Source: Nemania diffusa
Taxonomy: Eukaryota; Ascomycota; Sordariomycetes; Xylariales; Xylariaceae
Direction of reading: 5' to 3'
Assembly: GCA_038501195.1 (NCBI GenBank)
Contig: JBBPUQ010000010.1
Coordinates: 2,974,001-3,038,000, forward strand
Length of the DNA: 64,000 bases
Numbering within the stretch: the first letter of the stretch is position 1; the number at the start of each line of letters is the position of its first letter. The notes beneath the pieces were generated by a model. The model was not told the DNA's origin. It saw only the letters and a program-made list of their open reading frames with translations, and searched no databases. Below, in pieces: positions 23,857 through 35,487 of this stretch. A program made the translations under genes and the position numbers.

Positions 23857-24903
23857 TCATTCCGGAAACTGTGCCGCCAGCCCCTTGACCAGCATTTCCT
23901 CGGCCAACAGCTCAGTCTTAGCCGCATCTCCCTCCTTCAAAACTCCAGCTTTTTGCAGGATATTAATACATTTAGTGATCACCTTGATATCCACGCCCTC
24001 AGTCTTAGACGAGAAGCGCACCGTCGTTAGCCACTCGCGCGCGTCCTCGGCGGAGTAGTCAAGCGCCGTGCTGATATACTCAACCGCCTCATCCTTATGC
24101 GCCTCGAAGTAGCGCACGCCCTGATCCAGCTTCGCAAAGACGTCCATGAGCCGCGGGTCCGGCTTCCCCTCGCCGCTGCCGCCGCCGCCATTCAGCAGGG
24201 CCGTCGAGGCGACGATCTTCCAGCTGCTCCACGGCGTGTAGATCTCGCCGACGCGGCGGATGGCGCCGCTGTCGTAGTACCGCTTCGACGTGAAGTGCTC
24301 CCACATGAAGAAGTCGGCCGCGCCGTCGTTGACCGCCGCCCGCAGGTTCGCGAACGTCTGCAGCACCACGAAGTCCGCGTACGGCTGCGCGGAGCCCGAG
24401 AGCCACCCCTGCTGGTCCGCGAGCACGTACCCCATCACCTGGCTGCCCGAGCCGAGGCGCGAGATCCCGATCTTGGACCCCCGCAGCGAGGCCACTGATA
24501 TGATCTCCGGGCGCGCGGCGCCCGTCGAGATCGCCCAGCCTGGGAGACGTGTCAGCGCGGCTCATCCCGGCTTGTGGAACTTGTGAAGCGAAGATGCTGT
24601 GGGGTGGGTAAGCATGGGGCGAGCTGGGGGGTAAGTCGTACAGAGTGGTGTCTCGACGTAAGTGCCGACGATGCGGTAACCGGCGTTGCCAGGCGTGTCC
24701 TCCTTGCCCAGTCCAGCCACCCAGGCTTCTGTAAGGCCGATGCCGATGTCGATCTCCCCAGCACGGATTGCCGTTATCATATGACCCGTTCCCGAGGGAA
24801 ACGGTATGAGTTTGGCGTCGAGCCCGAAATACTTCTGCGCGAAGTGGATGGGTGTGGAGAAATGCTCCGGCACGAAGCCGATGCGGATCTGCGAGTCGGC
24901 CAT
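23857..24903 (-). CDS. Ca3427-type periplasmic-binding-protein-like (PBP2 fold)
   Basis: Exons 24642-24903 and 23857-24539 (314 aa), 102 bp intron with GTACGA donor and CCCAG acceptor, phase 1. Seen are the first lobe strand IRIGFVPEHFSTPIHFAQKY, GTGHMITAIRAGEIDIGIGL and the lobe crossing TGAARPEIISVASLRG with SKIGISRLGSGSQVMGYVLA, then FFMWEHFTSKRY. This is the solute-binding fold of ABC importers, yet there is no signal peptide. Fungal relatives (Candida Ca3427) are cytosolic and structurally close to bacterial thiamine-precursor and sulfonate-binding proteins; ligand unknown. Confidence 0.82.
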
Positions 24904-27113
24904 TGGCGGAATGAAGGATTGGACACACTTCAGGTCTAGAGTGATATTCGTAAATAACTCTGTAACTTATCACTCGGATCACTTAGTAAGGTTGAACGAG
25001 AACACTGCAAGTGTCTGAGATCGGAGTTACGTCGTCGTTGTCGCATGAAGAGCTATAAAGCGGGTAAAGCGGGTAGCGGGTAGATGCGGACGGAGAACCC
25101 TGGCGGGGTTACACTTATTTAGAGCGTCAAGTGACATTCGGAGACAAATAGGGGGTTGACCGTAACTAAACATGTTGCAAACTAGGTACCTAAGTAGGTA
25201 CATGTTATTAATATTGTAGAAGGGATGGAATAATTGAAATGGAATTCACTGTTCGGGGTAATTCTTATACACGGTCCCTCATACCTGAAGTCTTAGGTTG
25301 GGGCTTGGCTGACGCAACTACCTAGGTACTCTAAAATATGATTCATATCTATTATTTAAAAAATTCTATACCGAAATACTTAGTCTACGCGTGTACTCGA
25401 CATACATGTGGCAGATACTTCTTTTCTAGTATAATAATAAAATATCGGTTTCATAATTACTTCTATTTACGTTGTTCTCATCGTTGCTGCTGTCGTATAA
25501 AGCAGTTCAAATACAGTTAAGTCGTAGCCAATTTCTGGTACAAAATATTTCTTTACGAGAAAAGAGAAAGGTATCTTATTTCAAAAGGGATCTCTACTAC
25601 GAAGACTTCCTAACCCCCTGTAATTATCAGCGCTACACACAGGTAAAGTCAGTCAAATAATAGCCTCTTGACTTGTTTTACCTGAATTGATCCCAGAAAA
25701 CGCTGGTTTGACTGACTTGCCTAGATCTATTAACTAGATTAATTAAATTAATTACCCAAGTAATCCAAGCAATGTACATAAAGCATACAAATTATAAAAA
25801 ATAGATAAGTAGGTGTAAGTAAATAAGCTAAATAGGTAAGTAAGTACCTAATTAAGTAAATAGATAAGTTAAGTAGGTAAAGTGGTAGGTAAAGTGGTAA
25901 AATGTAGGCTAGGTAAATATAAGTAGCTAAGTCAGTGGCTAAGTAAATGGCTAAGTAAGTGGCTAAATAAGTGGCTAAATAAGTAGGGTTAAAAACAAAG
26001 TGCTACCTAGCTTACCTAGCAAAGAAAAGCTTTTTTTTTACTAAAAAAAAAAAATTTTTTTTAAAATAAGAATAAAAAAATAAAATAGAAATAATCGTCA
26101 AATACTAAGTCGGTTAAAAAAATATTACTTTACCTGCAATTAATTTAAACCCGATTATTTTGACTGGATTGGGTAAATTAATTGACAGTTAGTCAAAGTA
26201 TTATTTTACCTGTGGGTAGCACTGGTAATTATCACTGCGGTACTTTGTAGATAGAGAGATAGGCATACGGAAACCCGAGGGTTCCGGAGTGACTACTACA
26301 TACGTTTCTGCCTTACATGGTCCTACATATTTACCATCCAAGTAATTCGGAAAATATATTGACAGAGAGCCGCCACATATACTACCTGATCTTAGATGAC
26401 GCGGCACAATAGACATCGGAATTTACCTGAGCCTCACATTTGAATATATATGACGTAGTGCAGCAGCTGATACAGTAAGTTTTAATTAGCAGGGGGCCAT
26501 CTAGTGCGCCAGAGAGTTTCATGATTCCAACGAGGCAGACTTAATAGCAATGTGAGCTCGGTAAGTGTACCGGTTCTGCAACTTTTATAGTCCTCAACTA
26601 CTCGTATAAGCACCGCCCATCGTTTGAATGTCCCAAATAGTCAACAAATTCCAACTTTAATAGCAGCCTACTTCAAGTAAAATTTAAAAAAAAAAAATTT
26701 AAATAAAATATATAAACACTTATATGGTATTTTTTATATTTTTTATTAGGTATGACCAAATTTTTACATCCATCGGCGAAATTTTTCTCACTGCAATAAA
26801 TGGCTGTAGCCTAATGAGTGGTGGCGTTGTCAGGACACGTCGGCTCTACGAGAATCTCGTATCTACGTTTAGATAGAGAAGATGGCCACGTCTCTAATGT
26901 TTCAAGTAATTTATACTGTGTGAACAAGAGCTTAGTCCTACTTTTAATTGAGCGATATCTGTATGCCTACACATTTAACGGTCCCATATATAAGACCTAC
27001 AAACGGCCAAGTTTCTCACCTTGACAGCCTTCTACTTTAGTAGTGTGTATTTTGTTTAGCGTTGCGGTTTTATTCTGTGACAACGCATGAATCGCCGTGG
27101 GGTTTAGTTCACC
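24904..27113. other. Gene-poor AT-rich interval
   Basis: 2.2 kb without a supported gene. 25790-26010 is a degenerate short-period repeat (see repeat entry); 26020-26110 and 26680-26750 are A/T runs. Small open frames (for example 26201-26416 minus) show no protein-family features. Confidence 0.5.
25795..25990. repeat. Degenerate short-period repeat (TAAGTAGG/TAAGTGGC type)
   Basis: Irregular tandem copies of 4-12 bp words such as AAGTAGGT, AAGTAAGT and GGCTAAGTAAGT across about 200 bp. Low-complexity sequence, no coding potential. Confidence 0.7.
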
Positions 27114-28987
27114 ATGCATTCAAGGGATACGATCAGTATCTTAACATTTTTATTTGTTAAAGTGGCATTATCGGCCTCAAACAAAATCTCATTACCCGCT
27201 TCCTCTAGCACTACATCTGTACTTGCGACATTTCCCATTCTGACGTTCTCACTTGGCATCGAGTTTATCGATTCTAAACCAGACAATCTTCTCGAATTCG
27301 ATCATATAACTTTATATGCTTTTGAACCATTTGAAGATATCTGGCAGGGATACTCTTATTATGACCCCTCTTATTATCCCTCAATCATTGGTTTTGATGT
27401 TCTTATTGGAACCAACTATAGTAGTGTTTGCTCAAGTTCCACGACAATTTTCTATACACCATTAAATCTCCAAAACTGCCTGACGCTTGCGATCACCACA
27501 GTTCTACTGCAAAACAACGTTATACAACTTGAAAATGGCAGTGTTCAGTCAGCACGCAGGAGTCTCCAAGTTGACGATCTACACGCTTTCAACGGTCTGG
27601 CTGTGTTAGACAGAATTACTTCATGCATTTCAAGCACGTGCCAGAATAATAGCAACAGCATCTGCAGTCCGACAGTCATTGGCAATTTAACGGAGGCAGA
27701 TGATCCCAAGAACAACATTCGCGTAAAGCTTCAGAAGCTGCATAACAGCTTTAACGATTATTGTAATGATGTAAACGCACAGCCCAACAGCGACGTTGTT
27801 GGGCCTGGAGTAAGGTTTGGGCCAAGTGTTTTTACGAGAAAATTTTGCGCTAACAAGAGTTCTAGGTCGCTATCTCATACCTATTGCAATCTTTTATCAT
27901 TGCTATTTTGTTCTTTGCCTCAAAGATCCACCGAGCAGCCAGTCGGTACAGCGCCTGGCGGCAACGGCGCGGGAACAACTCTCAAATCACCTCGCACTCT
28001 AAGCCAAATCGATTTCGACTCAACTTAGCCAGCTGCTTCTCAGCAATTGAAGCTGTCACTATAGACTTCCAAGAAGCCCAGGCAGTTTTCGTGTCCACAA
28101 TACAAATCGCTACCTTATACTTTTACAGCCAAGCCGAAGTGACTCAGACCTCTAACTCATACGCGGAAGCCAATGCAACCATCGCGTTGGCCTTTACTAT
28201 AGCCGTATATGGGTTGATCCCGGTACTTCTAGGGCAGAGCATATTGCAAAGAGCAGGGAAACGTTGGTGGTACACCACTATACTTACTTGCATCCCGACT
28301 GTATTAGCTTGGTGGTGCATAACTCGTCCAACCCAACCTAACTATACCTCTCTGTTGGCGAAACTAAAAAAGACTAGCACCGCCACAGAATGCGGTGGTA
28401 ACATAATTCCGATGGATTATTGTGGAGGTCGTAACCAAAATCTGGAGCTGGACTACATTCCGATTGAACTTTTCGCCAGCTTGATATATAATAGTACCCT
28501 CGTTCAGATTGCTCATAGGGCGGTCTACATAGGCGCACCGTTCCTTCTGGCAGATCAAGTATATGCTTGGACCCGTGGCTCACTACATTGGAGCCAAATC
28601 TCACAGTTTTGCAAGAGGGTTTCCAGATGGTCTAAACTACGTGACTCAACCAAGAATGGCATAGCGAAAATCGTGCACCTGATCATTTTCCTAATCTGGG
28701 TCACATATCAGACCGTACTTTTTACTTCATTAATCTACAATATGTCCTTGGTTTTGGTTGTCTTCAAATATGTCACCAAAAGGACCGGCGGTTGGTCTTA
28801 TGGCCAATTAGTGGCTGTGCTCGTCTGGCTCCCAATAGGACTAAAGCTTGTATACTACATCATATGTAAGTTGTACTTCCGCTCATTATTACCTTCAATT
28901 CAACGTCTAACACTAAATCTAATAGTTGGCATTGAGGAGGGAGTAGAAAGCCGTCTTGGAGAAAGATTCAGCGTCCAAGCAAGATAA
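27114..28987 (+). CDS. Uncharacterised fungal polytopic membrane protein
   Basis: Exons 27114-27809, 27866-28865, 28926-28987 (585 aa). Intron 1 (56 bp, GTAAGG donor, GCTAAC branch) joins the ectodomain to AISYLLQSFIIAILFFASKI. The second intron (60 bp, GTAAGT ... AATAG) has a length divisible by three and no stop, so a retained form would also be open; splicing gives YYIIFGIEEGVESRL. The N-terminus is a signal-like helix, followed by a 200-aa extracellular part with paired Cys (SCISSTCQNNSNSICSP) and several N-glycosylation sequons, then about seven membrane helices including AVTIDFQEAQAVF. I recognise the pattern as a Pezizomycotina-specific membrane family of unknown role. Confidence 0.7.
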
Positions 28988-29792
28988 CCAAGAACGGCTC
29001 GGTCATTTCTAACGGAAAGTCCTGTTCCTCGGCGCTACGCCGACGGTGCCGCAGTAACAAATTTCCCACAAATCGTGTTTTGCCCCACTGGTCGTTATTA
29101 ATTTGGCAATCGTCTTGTACGCAGTACAATGAAATACCAGCAAGTCAAATGAATTAATTCGGTTTATCTATTAAGTCAGTAACCTTATTTTAGTTATCTA
29201 TGTCAGTTAAGTTAGTTGAGTTAGCAACTTGCTTAACCAGGTCAGTTAAATCAACCAAACCAGTCAGGTCGAGTCGGGTATAATTAAGTGCAGTCAGGTC
29301 TAGTTAAATTATTTAGGTCTAATAAGTCATTCAAGTTTATCAGGTTAATCATGATGAAATGAATGGTATCTCAGCGTACTATTCAGCTTACTGACTATGA
29401 GCGAGCGGTGGGAGGACCTGCTTATATACACGAATGAAATGCCTAAGCCCCTTTATCCTACACAGTACATTGAGCAACTACTTGACCTGGTATACTTTCA
29501 ATAAATCAAATCAACCAAGTCCAGTCACGTTAGCTCAGTCACTTTAATAAATTAATAAACTAGTTAAATTTAATATTAAATTATATTATCGCCTAAGTAA
29601 TCTGTTTCATTTATATAGCTTTTCTGTAATTGTACTACGCACAGCCTTCAATCCTATTCCTTGAAACAGAAATTGGAGTTTGGAATTGAATTGTCGGAGA
29701 TGTGATAATGTCTCTAGTTCTCCTCTAACCATTATAGCTTGATTACTATCCCCAATTCTTGACCACTTATAGAGCGTCATCATTTGCTCAAA
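28988..29792. other. Intergenic with CAGTTAAGT-like low-complexity sequence
   Basis: 29150-29350 and 29500-29560 contain many degenerate copies of words such as GTCAGTTAA and CCAGTCAGGT. No supported gene. Confidence 0.5.
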
Positions 29793-30992
29793 ATGGCTTC
29801 AAGCAAAGGGTCGAGCTCTCCTCGTACACTATATTTCTTAATACCTATAATTATAGTCATCTTCGTTTTTCTTGCCCCTTCACTTCCCAATAACGGCCCT
29901 GCAAATTCGGCGATTTGCCTAATAGTCCGCCAGCAGATCGGTGATATAAGTCTCACACCAAATTAGGGTCACCCCGATCATAAGTATGAAGTCCAGGTCT
30001 TCTCGACTGTACATCCGGCATTTCGTAAGCAGCGATGAGATAGCTTACTTTCTCCGAGTCAGGTACGAAATGTAGATAGAAGATATATTGGCAGGGTCAG
30101 AGTAGATGAACCTATCACTAACCTATTTTTCATATTAGTGAAGACAAATATGAACCGTTCAAGGTCTACCGCAGCTATGAGGGAAGCTTAGTTAGTACTC
30201 AAATGTGACTCTCCGCGTGGCAAGGCCTATTAATCTAGGGCTTGGCACAAGGTCTATTCAACTAGTAAATCACTTTAGTCTCACAAGGTCCATGATTCTC
30301 CCGTTCCTTTTAGTCTGGGGGAATCAATCGTATTTGTATCCAAAGGTCTCTAGGCTACAGTCTTTACGATCTGGTGCTTCTAGGGCTGTTGGTTCTCCTT
30401 GCATATAGTTGCAGGTCCAGGTGACGTGCCTCCTCTAATAACCAATGCAGGTTGGTTAGGTCTCAGGCTGTTGGGTGCGTAGGCATATAGCCAGTCCTAA
30501 CAGCTTCCTGAATGTCTTGGCAGTCTCGGCCGTGTGACACTCCGAGCCCGCATGGATGGGTCCTAAAGACTTAGTAGTCTGCAGTGTCACACGGCGCGCC
30601 CGTGAGTTCTAGGGCTGGCGTGGTAGAAACGCGTCTGTCGAGCCCTTGCTCGTTCAGCGGTATCAAACTGATGGGTTCTACAACTACCATTTCGACTGGG
30701 ACGGGTCGCGAACCGAAGAGAACCGGGCGACGACATTTATGTCGCATCTCGTAGGCGATTGTACCGGGGGAGAGACCAACTTCCCGTTCTTACCGCAACC
30801 AAGTGATAATGGGTGGTGTGGTGTGATCGATTACGACGAGGAGGGGAAGGACGGCTACCAGGGTATCATCTTGAAGCCCATGGTGGGATCCGCTATATTT
30901 TGGGAGAACTTCTACCCCAACGGCACTGGACATACGGGCGTCTACTACCGGTTAGGTCTGGAATGAAGGCACGATTGAATATCTAGACCTGG
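29793..30992 (+). pseudogene. Prolyl 4-hydroxylase-like 2OG dioxygenase, decayed
   Basis: The remnants follow the normal order of fungal membrane-anchored P4H proteins. A TM anchor (LYFLIPIIIVIFVFLAP) ends at LTPN followed by an in-frame TAG (29964-29966). Then come HKYEVQVFS, a frame change into LYIRHFVSSDEIAYFLR, an intron-like gap, EDKYEPFKVYRSYEGS, and a TGA. RAREF is followed by TAG at 30610-30612 where Gln is expected, and the catalytic core FYNYHFDWDG to GSAIFWENFYPNGTG is open. The terminal LNIWTW reads LNI, TAG, TW. CAG-to-TAG and TGG-to-TAG fit C:G-to-T:A change at CpA. The iron His-x-Asp (HFD) survives but the gene cannot give a complete enzyme. Confidence 0.85.
30529..30595. repeat. 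13 bp inverted repeat inside the P4H relic
   Basis: GCCGTGTGACACT at 30529-30541 is mirrored by its reverse complement at 30583-30595, 41 bp apart. The right arm overlaps sequence that can still be read as P4H coding (VTRRAREF), so the repeat may be partly chance. Confidence 0.5.
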
Positions 30993-32130
30993 GACTCGGC
31001 TTGGATCAAACCAGAGGGGTTGATGTAAGATGGAGTTTGGTAAGACCGTTGTGGCGGATTCAATATAGCACCGTTCTCTTGCCACAATACCTACGTAAGG
31101 TCATTTATGGGCTACCGAATATAAATTGAACTAACAAACGACTCTAAGCGAATGACGACATATCCGACGTCGAGGTAGCGGCATTCAAGGTAAGCATCAA
31201 AGTAAGGGAACAGGTTGCCAACTTATCTGATTTATAAGTTGATTTATCTCCGTAAAGAAAATTTATCCTTGAGATTTATCTATCTACTGGGTGCTCGGAC
31301 GGAAAAAACGGTCGGCCGAAAACCTTGGCAGGCCGTGTTTCGTTTATTCCACCCTGTATCTATCTACGGCATCTTCAAAACACCGAACGCCGGCTTCACC
31401 GCTTGCATGAATTACACATCGTATGCTCCATGGCAGCCCCGACAAACAGGGTCTGGGGACGGGTTCTGGGGCTTTGCGGGTAGACTAGTCTAGGACTCCA
31501 GCACGCTGGTAGTTTGCTCGTAGGGCCAAGACAAGCTTTTGAAATCTTTGGGTATAGCATGCGGCCGCTTATGACTAAGGCGGTCAAATCCTAGAGATCT
31601 TCATTGCACTAAACATTATTATTAATCAGTCAATTACTGTACGGCCCAGACTACTTACCCTGGCTCGATGACTTATGGGGAAGAGTAATTAGGTCAAGTT
31701 GGGAAGCATTCCGTGTAGGCGCCCGCCCGGAGATAATTGAGAATATATCCGAGCTATACCTGGTAGGGCCGGGTTAAGACTGAGGATTAAAGGTGGTGAT
31801 GTTAAGATGTCGGTCTGCACAACGCGGAGATTGGGGAGAACAACGCGAACCGAACAGCGGATGGATTACTCGATCTACTTACGCAGCCACCTACCCATGT
31901 TGGACAGGGTTACGTAGGGTTTTCTATGTTGCGAGCAGGTGCCTATAGTCTTCAAGTAATGTCTATAGGACCAAAACCCACAATGAATATAAAAACTTCT
32001 TATCTCGGCCGCGAATCGATAATTGGAGTTCCCACGCCCTTTGTGACCTCACTCCCAGCCAACTCTTACCATTTTCCCAAATCCCATCCCACGACCTAAA
32101 CACCTTCGAATTCCTCGGACCTTAAGCAAC
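30993..32130. other. Intergenic, no gene seen
   Basis: A frame at 31215-31493 (+) is open but has no recognisable features. No supported gene before the GPI protein. Confidence 0.45.
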
Positions 32131-32706
32131 ATGCATAGCACACGTGTTCTCTCGATAGCCGCTCTCGCAGGCACCGCACTGTCGCAGTCGTCCGATAGTG
32201 CATTCTGCAGCTCTTTCGAAAGCTCCATCTTCGCGACCCTGATCGCAGAGGCTCCAACGACACCCGCGGACATCCTCTCCTTCATCGCAACAGCAACCGG
32301 TATCCCCCCGCTTCCGACGACCTTCGACCCTTCAGCGCACCAAGACCAGCTGTGCGCGATCGCGACAGCGCTCCCAGCCTCGCTTCTGCCTGAATTCCAG
32401 TCTTTCGCTGGGAACCTCCTCAATGCAGGCAAGCAGTACGAGGGCGAGTTCATTGAATACATCACCGACTGCATCCCCGAGCCCACGGCCGCCAGCATGA
32501 CTAGCTACCTCGAATACGTATTCAGCGCCACGGGCAACATCTGCACAGAGACCGCCACAGCTACAGCAACTCCTGGCGGCGCATCGAACGGCACTTACCC
32601 GACCGCTTCGTCTTCTCTGATCCCTACCGCCGCTGCTGCTAGGCCCACTGGTGCCCTAGGCGTGGCTGCTCTGGGCGGTGCGATCGGTGCTGCCGCCATG
32701 CTGTAA
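32131..32706 (+). CDS. Small secreted GPI-anchored cell-wall protein
   Basis: Single exon, 191 aa. A signal peptide (MHSTRVLSIAALAGTALS) precedes a compact domain with four Cys (about 26, 75, 114, 138), probably two disulfides. A Thr/Ala/Ser-rich stalk with one NGT sequon and a hydrophobic C-terminal tail without charge (GALGVAALGGAIGAAAML) follow, as expected of a GPI attachment signal. Typical of fungal surface proteins or effector-like proteins; the family is not recognised. The GC-rich codon use contrasts with the AT-rich flanks. An antisense open frame (32049-32498) is a shadow. Confidence 0.8.
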   Translation: MHSTRVLSIAALAGTALSQSSDSAFCSSFESSIFATLIAEAPTTPADILSFIATATGIPPLPTTFDPSAHQDQLCAIATALPASLLPEFQSFAGNLLNAGKQYEGEFIEYITDCIPEPTAASMTSYLEYVFSATGNICTETATATATPGGASNGTYPTASSSLIPTAAAARPTGALGVAALGGAIGAAAML

Positions 32707-33411
32707 ACAGCCAAGCTCGTTAATGCAATCAGCGCGAACTTAGCGTTCACCTAGATCGGAAAACAACTCAAATTCAAGCGACGTACCAGAGTCCTCTGGA
32801 CCATGCAGTCTTTTGATTCTTGTTAAATAATGCATTATTGGGTCGGTGATTGCTAGAGCGGGTTTCCCGAGGGAGAATAAGATAAGACGCAGCAAAGGAG
32901 GTTAAAATTAAGTTCGCTTAGGCGCGGAGGCGCGGTTCAAATTATATAAGATTATATATGAGTCTTTACCAAATTCCTCTCATACGGCACAGCAGTCAAG
33001 CCACAAAAGCCACGCAGCGTGTGGCTTATGTCAGCTAAGAAATCTGTGCAATTCTTTTCCACTATTGAATAAATATTTATGTGTAACTTCCGGTGTAAAC
33101 TATTCCATGTTTTTCTCCAATTTACCCAAAGAAGGTTTTCATTTTATTCTGTCAGGTGTTTGGCTTCCCGGATAAAATACTCAGGGATAAGCAAGCTGTT
33201 GGTTTAATACCTAGATTCCACGTGGCTAGAGTTATAAATAATTAAATATTTTAAGTAATGAGTACTATATAAAAAGTTTTTATATAATATTATAAATAAT
33301 ATAGTTAGTTGTGCATAGTTAGTCATTGCTCATTAATCATCGATATATAAACTAATCACTAAAATGGTACCAATGCTCACCTCGGTTTTCCCAAAAGCAC
33401 TTAATCAAAAC
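32707..33411. other. Intergenic, AT-rich
   Basis: 33230-33310 is almost pure A/T. No supported gene between the convergent GPI-protein and PD-(D/E)XK-like genes. Confidence 0.5.
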
Positions 33412-35046
33412 TCACTCGGCCGAATCAGAATTCGCCTGGCTTTCTGATTCAATCTCCATCTCGAGCATATCCATTACGTCACACATGAACCACTTCTCCA
33501 TAGACTGTCGAAAAGAGGTCTGAATCCAGTTACAAATGGCCTCTAGTGAAGCCTTAAGGGCATAGATAGAGCGGAGATCGCGAGTCGCACCTATGATAAT
33601 AGGTCCGTACATGTGCACTCGATCCTCTAGGTCACAGGCGAAGTATAGAGTCCACTCCGCACCAAGCACTTTGAGTAAAGGCACAGTGACGAGGCGTGGT
33701 TGAGGGGTAGTTGCTAACCCGCGCTTTGTCCGTTGAATGCCCAGATGCTTCCGCAGCGCATACATACGTTTGTGCCAAGCACTATACCAAATGCCGAGTT
33801 GTACAGCCGCCTCTGTTTTCGGAACGTCTGACTTGGTCTCGATAGAACAGGCGATCAGCTGTTTGCTTACAGGTTTGTAGGCAGTTTGGTTCACGTGCAT
33901 AGTGCGGAACTGTGAGAAATCGACATCTGCTAGGAGACTGGAGATCATCCGATAGAGCTGTGATTTCTCGGGCATATCTAGCACTAGACAGTAATCTATC
34001 GTCCTACCGGCGCTGATGCTGTGACTGCGTGAGAGACTGAGACCGGACTGGAGACTGATAGTGGAAGGTGCATCGGAGTCTCTTTCGATAGGACAAGTCA
34101 AACACGGGGGCGAGCCGTCCAGTGTGATAATGGGGATGCAATCCCCGGCGATTGTCGCACTCATCATCGATTCGCATCGTACACGAGAGCTGGGCTTGAT
34201 AGTATGGTAATCAAACATGTCGTCTTCCAGGAGCACCTTCGAAGAGTATATCATCTGTAGTAGGGGCCCATGGATGAAGTGATTCCACGCGGTCTCGTGA
34301 CGCTTGTACTTGGCCGTCTCCATGGACACCTGCATCAGGTTCTGCAACGACTTTAACTCTGCTTTGGCTTGCATATTACTGCCACTCTCTTGGCCTATCT
34401 CTTGCGGCTCTTGTGCCTGGACCTCGTCTGCTTCTTTCATGTCCTCCGTCTCATGGCCAATAAAGATATCAGGTGTAGCGTTGGGGATCATACGAGTCAC
34501 ATCGCTTTGAACATCATGTGGTATGATTGCTTTGTACGCTGACGTATCGCACAGCCGTTTGTATAGGGTGTGCACATCGTTAGGCAGGATATTGTAGATA
34601 ATGTCGACGTTTGCGGGTAGGGTTTTGACAAAGACTGGAGTCTCTAGAAACTCGAGCTCCTCGGGCGATTTGGGGGTGTAGACTTTGCGAGCGTCTTGGT
34701 GCGTCCAACGACAACTACGACTACTTGCGTCAGAGTAGTTTGACTGAGCAGGAGGCGTATTGCGATCGCTATCAGATGCCATCGCTTCACTGCCTCTCTT
34801 GTGTGATCTGCTTGTAGTAAGTGGTGGCGTCATCGCAGTATATGACTGTGAGTCGGAAGGTACTACGTGCCGCGCACGCTTGGAGGGTTGCAGATTATCA
34901 CTGCCGTTGTCCGTCGTCGCGTTGCTATCGTCGGTGTTTGTGGCAACAGACTCGAGCCAGTCTTCAAGCCGTCGTTTTTTCTGCTTCTGCCGTCGCTGCT
35001 CGACTTCCTGCTCGAGAGCGTGATTCTGTTGCCATGAGAAACTCAT
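33412..35046 (-). CDS. PD-(D/E)XK nuclease-like domain protein, fungal type
   Basis: Single exon, 544 aa from the ATG at 35046 (MSFSWQQNHALEQEV). The N-terminal 130 residues are low-complexity and basic, with a possible nuclear signal (RRQKQKKRR). The C-terminal half carries the fold pattern: GRTIDYCLVLD (possible metal Asp), then HVNQTAYKPVSKQLIACSIETK with Glu403-x-Lys405 as the (D/E)xK motif, followed by AAVQLGIWYSAWHKRMY. Family knowledge: a lineage-specific fungal domain, often in variable or repeat-rich regions; no member is well characterised. Nuclease activity is inferred from fold residues only. Confidence 0.75.
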   Translation of the reverse strand: MSFSWQQNHALEQEVEQRRQKQKKRRLEDWLESVATNTDDSNATTDNGSDNLQPSKRARHVVPSDSQSYTAMTPPLTTSRSHKRGSEAMASDSDRNTPPAQSNYSDASSRSCRWTHQDARKVYTPKSPEELEFLETPVFVKTLPANVDIIYNILPNDVHTLYKRLCDTSAYKAIIPHDVQSDVTRMIPNATPDIFIGHETEDMKEADEVQAQEPQEIGQESGSNMQAKAELKSLQNLMQVSMETAKYKRHETAWNHFIHGPLLQMIYSSKVLLEDDMFDYHTIKPSSRVRCESMMSATIAGDCIPIITLDGSPPCLTCPIERDSDAPSTISLQSGLSLSRSHSISAGRTIDYCLVLDMPEKSQLYRMISSLLADVDFSQFRTMHVNQTAYKPVSKQLIACSIETKSDVPKTEAAVQLGIWYSAWHKRMYALRKHLGIQRTKRGLATTPQPRLVTVPLLKVLGAEWTLYFACDLEDRVHMYGPIIIGATRDLRSIYALKASLEAICNWIQTSFRQSMEKWFMCDVMDMLEMEIESESQANSDSAE

Positions 35047-35487
35047 GATGACAAGCAAAATGGTGTGGATGAGGGGGTATCATGTTAATCGTTCAAAATG
35101 CAGTGATCCGTGGGAAGCGGATGAGGTTGTTGAATGGCGACGCGGCTCGCTGTGAGAGGTAACAGAGACCCAGTATTGGAATGTGATGAATCGATGGGAT
35201 CCATATATTAGGTATATAGAGGTACATGACGGGTGAAGAAGGTACTTGGAGGCGGGTGGCTGAGTTCCCGCTAGAAAGCTCTGATTGGTCCGACGACTTA
35301 AGACCCTTGGATTTAGGAATTTCCATTTGCGGTAGTGTTCGCCGGCAAGATAAATTAAATAAAATTGAAAATTATAATCATTTATTATTATAGATATTGG
35401 GACAATGTAACAACTCGGGAGTATTAGAGTTAACAAAAGTGCGCTAGTGAGAAAATCTCATGTTTAACAACTATATCGCCTCGACTT
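35047..35487. other. Intergenic, no gene seen
   Basis: Upstream of the PD-(D/E)XK-like gene. Open frames here (35080-35436 minus) show no family features. Confidence 0.45.

Noticed and set aside
31215..31493. 92-codon open frame after the P4H relic
   Set aside because: Not related to the P4H C-terminus and no recognisable features; terminal P4H residues are already accounted for at 30975-30992.
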